This document shows, piece by piece, positions 56,965 through 64,000 of a stretch of DNA of 64,000 nt. This stretch comes from Riptortus pedestris (Eukaryota > Arthropoda > Insecta > Hemiptera > Alydidae). Position 1 is the stretch's first letter, and every line of letters begins with the position of its first letter. A program made the position numbers and the translations under genes. Location of the stretch: positions 91,409,001 through 91,473,000 of the forward strand of contig CM032231.1 of NCBI GenBank assembly GCA_019009955.1, given 5' to 3'. Below the pieces are notes generated by a model. That model saw only the letters and a list, made by a program, of their open reading frames with translations. It was not told the DNA's origin and made no database searches.

Positions 56965-57700
56965 TAGTCGCGCATGCGGACGACGTGGCCATTGTTAGCA
57001 CCTCCCTCAACCCATCCCGCGCCCTATTCCTGACAGAATCCGCCAGCCAATCCATCTCCAACGACCTCAGATCCATTAACATCCGTGTGAACCCCAGGTA
57101 GACAGATGCCTGGTGTTCTCATATAGAAACCGTACCGCTGTTCCCGACACATTCCGACTTGACAATACTGACCTCCCTGTCTCACGCTTAGTTTACCTAG
57201 GAATCAGACTGGACAGACACCTCACATTCACAGCACACATAAACAAAAGAGTAGCACAACTCCGCAACAAATTCACCTCCCTCAACCACCTCCTACTCTC
57301 TCCTCTCAGCCTCCGACTCAAGTTCCTCATCCTGAAAGGCGTCATACAACCCGCCCTCCTATATGGTCCCCCCTCCTCCGATACCTTACCAAATCCTCCC
57401 TCACATCCCTCCAACAGTTCCAAAACGGCATAGTCCGTAAAATTGTCCGGCATACCTCCCTCCAACTTGCTCCCAACCGGACAATTCACGATACCCTCTT
57501 CCTTGAACCCATTTCCCACATCACTTCCCATTGACATGTGAAATTCTTTGACTCCATCAACTACATAGATAACCCCCTCTACCGCTCCATACCCCCTCCT
57601 CAGCAGCCGGTGAGATGGCGACAGGTTGGTCTCGATGAGCCCCTATTCGATCTCACCCGCTGCTGACACCTATCCTCATAGTGCCCCAGGATCGGCAAAA
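56965..57700 (+). pseudogene. Jockey-like LINE reverse transcriptase fragment, GC-rich
   Basis: Opens with LVAHADDVAIVSTSLNPSRA, the (Y/H)ADD catalytic box of non-LTR reverse transcriptases. It continues LVYLGIRLDRHLTFTAHINK and LKGVIQPALLYG, then in another frame SLTSLQQFQNGIVRKIVRHT. At least two frameshifts (about 57100 and 57365) and stops. It is 5'-truncated near 56965. Base composition is much more GC-rich than neighbours, suggesting recent arrival from a GC-richer element lineage. Confidence 0.8.
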
Positions 57701-58050
57701 CACATACAAACAGGGCTAGCCCCCTCTCTCGCCCCTCTAATATAGCCCTTGTTAGTATAAGTTTGGTTAGTTAGGTTAATTTTAGTATGTTAGTTACGAT
57801 AGTTTTGGGTGCCCCTTACTCCCTTTACAATTATACCGGCTAACTTATGTCTATTTACTGGCTTTAGCGGCAAGCTTTACTCTTTTCCTCTCATCTCCTC
57901 TTCATCTATCCCTTTCCTTTCTTCTTTCGTTTTCTTCCTATACCTTACAACTCTTCCTATACTTACCTAGTATCACCAGCTACCGGGTCACATATCTCGT
58001 AGTTCCATTACACCACACCACTATTACCACCTCCCTTAAAATGGAACTGT
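57701..58050. other. Probable 3' untranslated part of the LINE
   Basis: GC-richer, pyrimidine-rich sequence directly following the LINE coding fragment; no frame recognised. Confidence 0.4.
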
Positions 58051-58265
58051 AGTTCAGTAGAAGGGGAACTTTCATTGGTTAATCACAAAACTTTTTTATG
58101 GCTCGTCACAATTTTATTTCTTATAAACGCTGAGCGCTTTCGGGGACTAAATCCCCATCCTCAGAGCGTCAGAGCTTAGGGCTATTCTATAGACTTGCTA
58201 CCAGGCTAAACCCTGCCGATGCACACCGGGGGTGATTAACCAATGATAGTTCCCCTTCTACTGAA
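58051..58265. mobile_element. Inverted-repeat element with Penelope-like features
   Basis: The outer inverted repeats start TTCAGTAGAAGGGGAACT on both sides and run about 32 bases. The interior, on the minus strand, has the CTGAGGA...GAAAGCGCT core typical of Penelope-like element ends. No clear target duplication. Confidence 0.6.
58115..58180 (-). ncRNA. Hammerhead-ribozyme-like core
   Basis: On the minus strand, CTGAGGA (58164-58158) is followed by a perfect 5-bp stem GGGGA/TCCCC with loop TTTAG, then GAAA (58141-58138), then a short GCGC/GCGT stem. The order matches the hammerhead core CUGANGA-stem II-GAAA-stem III. One extra base before stem II and no obvious stem I make activity uncertain. 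Confidence 0.4.
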
Positions 58266-58418
58266 CGCTTTCCGTTGTTGATATTAACTTGTAAATTGAC
58301 TGAAAGATTTCTTATTCCCGTTTGTATTTATTCGCTGTGTTGCCAGTATTTAGATTGATCTGTTGTAAACCTTCCCGTGGAAAATCTGCTTAGTTTACGC
58401 AGCCCCTGCGTGGCGGGC
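58266..58418 (+). mobile_element. HINE-like right-end fragment
   Basis: Matches the long subfamily from CGCTTTCCGTTG to TTTACGCAGCCCCTGCGTGG then CGGGC. Truncated on the left at the inverted-repeat element. Confidence 0.75.
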
Positions 58419-58866
58419 TTTTTTTCCTTTAGGAGTGGGGAGATATGTAATAATGTGATAATATGCTTATTAAGGCAATCATAGCTTTTTAAAAAAATAT
58501 ATGGATCTGACATCTCTTAGTCTGGCTTAACTTAAATGACATCGATTGACTCTCTAATAACTAAAAGACAAACTTAAGGCTGTTCGATTATTACCAAATA
58601 TAACTAACAGAAGGACCTCGAAGATAATAGAGTTACCTACTATAAAGGTTTTCTGAATTACACAAAATGACTAACTTCAAATAGAGAAAAATATTAAACT
58701 GAGTGAAAACAAATACTTTTCCCATTATGCTGTGAGGCTTGTTTGCACAGCAATCAGAACTGCCCAGCAAAAGAGAATAATTTCTGCATCAATTCCTACG
58801 AATCATAAGCAATTTTTACCATTTTATTTGACTCAGTATCTGTGTCTTAATGTGACAGGCGTCGAA

Positions 58867-59180
58867 ATGTCTACATACATTTTCATTTACTGTTTTTCGC
58901 TTCTCATGCATTTTCATACAAGCCAATCTTATAGGTTTGTCGATAGACTTTCTGACAATTTTACAGATGTAAACAAGCAATTGGAAAAATTGGCAAACAC
59001 AATTCTGGACACTTATTTTGCTGATAACAGATGTATTGTGGTATTGAGTGAAGAAGGCCTACTTGAAAACTTAGTCTTTCATAATACAATAACATACTAT
59101 GGCCCGGAGTCAGAAAGCGACGACTGTTACCTGGAAGTTTATGATTATTTTCAAAATACATTTGTGGAAAAATGTGACGG
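58867..59180 (+). CDS. Receptor 2 exon 1
   Basis: ATG at 58867, donor GTAAAT. The hydrophobic leader and NKQLEKLANTILDTYFADNR align with receptor 1 exon 1, but with many substitutions. Confidence 0.86.
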
Positions 59181-62152
59181 GTAAATTCATAACCACATTA
59201 TACATATTTTATCATAAGCAACAAACGTCATATTTCAAGACAGACCGATAAAATAAAAAAATATTATCCTCCTTTAGATTATATACAGGAGTACAACTTT
59301 TACTCCATAGACAACTTATAATTTCGTCGCTGGGTTTGTCTGATGTGTGTTATACCAGCTCGTGGGAAATCTGCTTAGTTGATGCGGTCCCTGCGTGACA
59401 GACTTTATATTTTTTTATATTGCAGCTGAAGTCTCATGCTAATAAAAAAAATAATTAATAATTTTCCAGGTATTTGGTGCAATTAAAAAATCCATTGTGC
59501 GCAATGAAAGGATGGGAAAAAACAAACATAGAGAAATCTGTAGCGAGACACAACCCGAAATTTTTCTTCCTGCCTTTCTATCCGTCGACCTTGACATACG
59601 CAGACGAATTAATGTCTTTGAGGATTACCGACATTTCACAATATATATTGGCAGCTGAAATAATAGAAAATGATACCGGTAATTATTTTACTTACCAGGC
59701 TGTGTATGGGCCATTCCATACTGACACTTAATGACAAAAAACACACCGATTTGTAGACTCTGCATCTAAATCACATATTGATTGAAAGTCAACGAAGAGA
59801 AGAACTAGACATTCCACTTTGCTTGCAGCAGTTATTGACTGAAATAGCTAAATTGTGCATATATATATATAGTATTAAACATGAAATTGGTGGAACTCAA
59901 AGTACACACATATATCACAAACTGGTTTATTAAAATAGCGGTTCCCTGGGAGTTCACATCACACACACACCAACAACTCACAGGAACTACCCATAATATA
60001 TTGTAAGGCTCAGGGATGTGCCACTTTACACTAAATCAAGTTGTATAATAGCATGTAACTAAATCAAGATGTGGTAATCGACACAACGACTTGCAGACTG
60101 TAAATGACATATTGATTGACAGTCAACGAAGAGATGAATTAGACATTCCACTTGGCTTGCAGCAGTTATTGACTGAAATAGCTAAATTATGCATAGATAT
60201 AGTATTAAACATGAAATTGGTGAAACTCAAAGTACACACATATATCTCAAACTGGTTCATTAAAATAGCGGTTCCCTGGGAGTTCACATCACACACACAC
60301 CAACAACTCACAGGAACTACCCATAATATATTGTAAGGCTCAGGGATGTGCCACTTTACACTAAATCAAGTTGTATAATAGCATGTAACTAAATCAAGAT
60401 GTGGTAATCGACACAACGACTTGCAGACTGTAAATGACATATTGATTGACAGTCAACGAAGAGATGAATTAGACATTCCACATGACTTGCAGCAGCTATT
60501 GACTGAAATAGCTAAATTGTGCAAATATATAGGCACAATCATTACACATTTAAAAAACGTTAATATGTACAACAAACTATCATGTAAAAGAACTCCATGC
60601 TCATTTTCGTTTTTGTCATTCAATAGCAGGATGTATACATTTTTATTTTTATTGTATTTGCTTTCCTAGTTTTTGTTATTTTGTTTTCATCTTATATTGT
60701 ACTCATTATTTATATTTTCATTAATATTATGTTTATTATCCCTATGTTTCATGCGCTCTTATATATGGACTTTTGTGTGCTAATGATTTCAGTAATCACC
60801 GTATTCCAGTTCTCATTTGAGACAATTTTAGATTTCTAATTTCTTTTTGTTTTTTTTTCAGATAAATAAATAAATAATTGATAAGGATCAATAAAAAAGC
60901 CTTGTTCTCGACTCTTGTTGTTGTCCAGTCTGCACTGCTATAATCATCAGGCACTGACGATGGAGGGCTGACCCGATAGTGCAGTTTGCATAAAATTAAA
61001 ACCAATAGTGGAGGACAAGGGCTTTTTATTGATCCTTATCAATTGGTTCCTCTCCCACCCACCATATTCCAGAAATAAATAATTAGTTTAAACTATTATA
61101 ATTAATATTAACATATTTCATTGTAACTACGTTTTTAATCTAGATTGGACTGTTGTATTGTCAACCAATAATTTTTACAAACATCCCTTGGAAGAAGACC
61201 GAGAACCCAAGATATATCTAGATGAGTGGCACCCTTCATCAGGCTTCAAGGAAAACGCTGACCTGTATCCGGACAAAATTGAGGATATGAATGGAAAACG
61301 TAAGCTCCAAGTTAGTGATTACTTCCAATCATTAGTTTTCGTGTTGCATGAATTATTTCATCAAAATTACAATAGCTCTCTGATCCATGAGAAAATCGGC
61401 ACTCAACTCCAGATCGAGCATATAATTCATTTTATTCAAAAGTGAGGCGAATTCCATGCACAAAATAATCACTGATCCAGGCCAGCGAAGTTCTTCGAAA
61501 CGCGTAAACTGCCTGCTATAAATGAAGTCCATAGTAAACGGCATTAATAAACAGTGATCTTATCAAAAATAAGTAATATACAATATTGTTTCAGGCATTA
61601 TCTGTTCCCCTCGGACGGTGATACATTGGATATTATTACTATATCATAATTAATATAATAAATCTTTTTATTTAATAACCTTTTGCAGGGGAAATACAGT
61701 CATATTTCTAACAAACGGGCCATAATTTTTCAAGCCTTAGTAGTCTAACTGATAGATAATGTAATGTCTTGAAAAATCGCAAAATTCTGAACCATTATTT
61801 AAACCGAGTTTGTTGTTGTAAAGTATGCCTAAAATCATCTGCTGAAATTTCTGTAGAAATGCAGAGCATTCTGTTTTTATGATATTGTATTATTAATCTG
61901 ATTGATTATTAACAATCAGTTTTACCAAATTAGTGTTAAAAAAAATAACGAAAAATGAACAAATGACCTTCTTATTTTTTTCAGATTTCAGGGTAGCTAC
62001 ATCGAAATACTTGCCATACACCAGCTATGAACCATTAGATGGAATGGAAATCAGACTTGCATATCTTTTTTGTGAAATACATAACTGTACACTCACAGGT
62101 TATACTGATGACTTCTTGTGGGGAACTGTTTATGAGAACAAGAGTGGAAATG
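58867..62152 (+). CDS. Divergent ionotropic receptor 2, 5' part (4 exons; continues past the window)
   Basis: The exons are 58867-59180, 59470-59678, 61144-61299 and 61985-62152. Exons 2-4 have the same lengths (209, 156 and 168 bases) and phases as receptor 1; exon 1 is six bases longer. It encodes a signal peptide (STYIFIYCFSLLMHF), the N-terminal region and the start of S1 (FRVATSKYLPYTSYEPLDGM, FLWGTVYENKSGN). It has no stop or frameshift. The transmembrane part would lie beyond 64000, because the last 1.85 kb hold only repeats. The ATG at 58867 is chosen by alignment with receptor 1; the upstream open frame has no ATG. It is a tandem paralogue of the complete receptor 12.7 kb upstream on the same strand. 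The intron between exons 2 and 3 holds a 330-bp tandem repeat. Confidence 0.88.
59290..59403 (+). mobile_element. HINE-like right-end fragment
   Basis: GGGAAATCTGCTTAGTTGAT then GCGGTCCCTGCGTGACAGAC, preceded by diverged sequence. In receptor 2 intron 1, 66 bases before exon 2. Confidence 0.65.
59470..59678 (+). CDS. Receptor 2 exon 2
   Basis: Acceptor TTTTCCAG, donor GTAATT. Encodes YLVQLKNPLCAMKGWEKTN and onward. Bases 59591-59670 are identical to receptor 1. Confidence 0.9.
59750..60532 (+). repeat. 330-bp tandem repeat, two full units and one partial
   Basis: Units start near 59750, at 60091 and at 60421 (exact 330-base spacing between the last two). The third stops after about 110 bases. 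Each contains a conserved open stretch, SQRRDELDIPLGLQQLLTEI or a close variant. In receptor 2 intron 2. Confidence 0.85.
60876..61044. mobile_element. Short inverted-repeat element
   Basis: The arms AATTGATAAGGATCAATAAA... (60876-60910) and its reverse complement (61009-61044) are nearly perfect over about 34 bases. On the minus strand the centre reads GTGCCTGATGATTATAGCAG. In receptor 2 intron 2. A MITE or a Penelope-like remnant. Confidence 0.6.
61144..61299 (+). CDS. Receptor 2 exon 3
   Basis: Acceptor AATCTAG, donor GTAAGC. Encodes DWTVVLSTNNFYKHPLEEDR and onward. Same length and phase as in receptor 1. Confidence 0.9.
61471..61520 (+). other. Penelope-end-like motif
   Basis: CTGATCCAGGCCAGCGAAGT followed by TCTTCGAAACGCGTAAACTG resembles the conserved CTGA...GGCC...CGAAACGCG stretch at Penelope-like element ends. 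In receptor 2 intron 3. Confidence 0.35.
61985..62152 (+). CDS. Receptor 2 exon 4 (start of S1)
   Basis: Acceptor TTTTTCAG, donor GTGATA. Encodes FRVATSKYLPYTSYEPLDGM and FLWGTVYENKSGN. About 60 percent identical to receptor 1 at protein level. Confidence 0.9.
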
Positions 62153-62819
62153 GTGATAAGAAAATTTAAATTTATAGATAAGTAGTGACTTGCTAACAAC
62201 TACTATTCACATCTTATAATTGAAATAATAATAACCTGTTAGTGAGTGAATATTATAATGAAGGATCGTTATATTTATATCTCTTTGGCTATATAATTGT
62301 CTGATATAGGTTAGGTGTAAACATATGTTTTGTAAATTAATATTATTATTATTATTATTTATTAACGTCCACTTTTTGCAACTTAGGCTAATCGGGACGG
62401 GTTATCTACAGGTTACCACCCTTTTCTAGCCAGGGTGGGATTTTAGGACGTTATTTAATGAATTTCGTCACAAAATAATTTCCTTTGCCCAGGCAAGAAT
62501 CGAACTCGCCACTCTAGGTTTACCATGTGTAGAGATGGGCGAAGGGTAAATACCCAAAAGGTAAAAACCCGGGTATTTACCCAAAATGGGTAAATACCCG
62601 GTATTTATGTGGGAAAAAACCCAAGTCATGGGTATTTTCGTTTTTTACAGTAAATGCCACACCTTTTATTAATTTTTACATTCTTATGAACAAATGCAAT
62701 ATAAACTATACCTTCATTATTTTGCGGGGTATGAATAAACTGAGGTTTGATTAAAAAATCTGTAAATAATGAGATAAAAGCAAGGAAATAAAACAAAGCC
62801 AATATTGAAACAAAAGAAA

Positions 62820-62995
62820 TTTACATAATATAATAATAATTATTATTATTAACTATAATAATTAATAATTATTAACTATAATAATTAATAATTATTAACT
62901 ATAATAATTATTAACTATAATAATTAATAATTATTAACTATTACAATAAATAATTATTAACTATAATGATTAATAATTATTATTTATTTATATAT
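62820..62995. repeat. AT-only tandem repeat
   Basis: Repeats of TAATTATTAACTATAATAAT, itself near-palindromic, inside the hAT element. Confidence 0.85.
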
Positions 62996-63040
62996 AATTA
63001 TTCAACAAAAGAAAGGTTTGGAGGCAACTAGTCTCTATTT

Positions 63041-63183
63041 TAGCAGATTTCCCTTAAGGGAAATCAGCTATTGAGGTTGTACTCATGACGGAATTTTCGA
63101 AATTTTTCTTCAAATGTCCATCGATCCTACCTCGTAGATGACGAAAATGAGGTCCGTTCAAAACTGTATTTATATATATATAT

Positions 63184-63225
<42 letters not shown>

Positions 63226-63656
63226 CTGTTACAGCTCTAGCGGTCGCAATTTTTGTTTGATCGTTACCAAACTCGATATTTAGTCGTTTTATGTAAAAAG
63301 AAAGATCAAGTTCCTTAATGGCTGAAATCGGACCAGTGGGAGGGGGGTTTAGAGGGGAGGATTTTCTAAAATTCGAAATATTTCCGTTACTATACGTCGG
63401 ATCGAAAAATTGTATAGAATCAATCTTATTGCAAATTAAATTTACTAAAAATATTGTCATATACATCTATTCTCTATCTTGAATATTAACCGAGATATTT
63501 GCATTTTATGAGATCGGGGCGGATAACGGATGAGTGAGTTCCCCGCCAAAAGATAGGTCGGCCGTTTTGTTAACTGTTCGACTCTCGTGAAATTTCTCTA
63601 TTGTAAAATTTCACATGGGAAATCTGCTTAGTTTACGCAGCCCCTGCGTGACGGAC
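63041..63656 (+). mobile_element. HINE-like element, full length, inside the hAT
   Basis: Begins TAGCAGATTTCCCTTAAGGG, has (TA)n at 63174-63222, and ends ACGCAGCCCCTGCGTGACGG then AC. The left flank is TTTT and the right flank TTATT, without a target duplication. Good reference copy for the family. Confidence 0.92.
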
Positions 63657-64000
63657 TTATTAAAATCGTTTGTGTGCTTTGTTGTTGGCAAGGCAACGCT
63701 GGAAGCCGACAAAAGAAGTGCAGGAGCCCGCATAAGGAGCTATCGACAGCTTCAAAGACTCGGCAAGCGATGTACAGTCTCAGTACACGTTGATAAGTCA
63801 AACATTAAATCGTTTCAACACAAAAGTTTTAGAATCTATAACTACAAAAATAGTTCGGGAAGCTAATTTAAAAATACCCGAATATTTACCCAATCGGGTA
63901 TTTTCCCGGGTATTTTCCCAGGTATTTACCCGAATTTGGGTATTTACCGGGTAAAATCCCATCTCTAACCATGTGAGATAAAGGTCAACGCTTTAACTCG

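Larger units (their letters stand above)
62530..63967. mobile_element. hAT-type non-autonomous transposon with perfect 8-bp target duplication
   Basis: Both ends begin TAGAGATGGG. ACCATGTG flanks it at 62522-62529 and 63968-63975. The termini are built of GGGTAAATACCC palindromes. No transposase is recognised; a HINE-like element occupies part of the interior. An internal 83-codon frame near 63615-63866 is not recognised. Confidence 0.9.
62340..64000 (-). mobile_element. tRNA-derived SINE split by a hAT; continues past the window
   Basis: Minus-strand copy. The tail and body are 62340-62529 (TTAACGTCCACTTTTTGCAA, GGTTACCACCCTTTTCTAGC, AATCGAACTCGCCACTCT). The head resumes at 63976 (AGATAAAGGTCAACGCTTTA) after the hAT insertion and runs to the window edge. 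Confidence 0.85.

Noticed and set aside
58732..58866. Upstream in-frame extension of receptor 2 exon 1
   Set aside because: No ATG in the extension, and the signal peptide aligns with receptor 1 only from 58867.
63615..63866. 83-codon frame beginning in the HINE-like right end
   Set aside because: It crosses the HINE-like/hAT boundary and cannot be a conserved gene; the hAT part is unrecognised.

Overview
This is a eukaryotic, AT-rich window dense in transposable elements. It is almost certainly from an insect: the spliced genes have small exons and GT..AG introns, and the ionotropic receptor (IR) family present here is restricted to protostomes and expanded in arthropods. I cannot name the species.

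Three protein-coding genes can be assembled by hand from splice sites. (1) On the minus strand, nine coding exons (24215 down to 11585) give a complete 406-residue AMSH/STAMBP-type JAMM deubiquitinase. Its STAM SH3-binding motif and all JAMM zinc ligands are intact. (2) On the plus strand, eleven exons (28517-46120) give a complete, stop-free 640-residue divergent ionotropic receptor with signal peptide, S1, TM1, TM3, S2 and TM4. (3) On the plus strand, the first four exons (58867-62152) of a tandem paralogue follow; the rest lies beyond the window. The two receptor genes share exon lengths and intron phases exactly. Their second and third exons are far more alike than their first and fourth, which suggests gene conversion.

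The rest is repeats, often nested. The dominant family is an about 0.45-1 kb element seen in roughly 20 copies or fragments. It has palindromic or hairpin-forming ends, T-rich flanks with no target duplication, and an internal (TA)n microsatellite. I read it as a non-autonomous Helitron/Helentron-like (HINE-like) family. Copies of it are broken by a Merlin transposon (8-bp TSD), a Tc1-like element (inserted in the TA tract), a hAT element (8-bp TSD) and a solo LTR (4-bp TSD). One copy sits inside a second hAT, which itself sits inside a tRNA-derived SINE. Other elements are a mariner in a receptor intron, several decayed LINE fragments, Penelope-like remnants with hammerhead-ribozyme-like cores, a 28-bp minisatellite and a GATA/GACA-type satellite.

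Layout: 1-7.7 kb, AT-rich with no gene recognised; 7.7-11.5 kb, old repeats, LINE and SINE; 11.6-24.2 kb, the AMSH gene with repeat-filled introns; 24.8-28.3 kb, a cluster of three HINE-like copies plus Merlin; 28.5-46.1 kb, receptor gene 1; 46.4-58.4 kb, a repeat graveyard; 58.9-62.2 kb, receptor gene 2 (partial); 62.3-64 kb, a SINE/hAT/HINE nest. The AMSH gene and the receptors have no evident functional link; the receptors are a tandem chemosensory-type pair.
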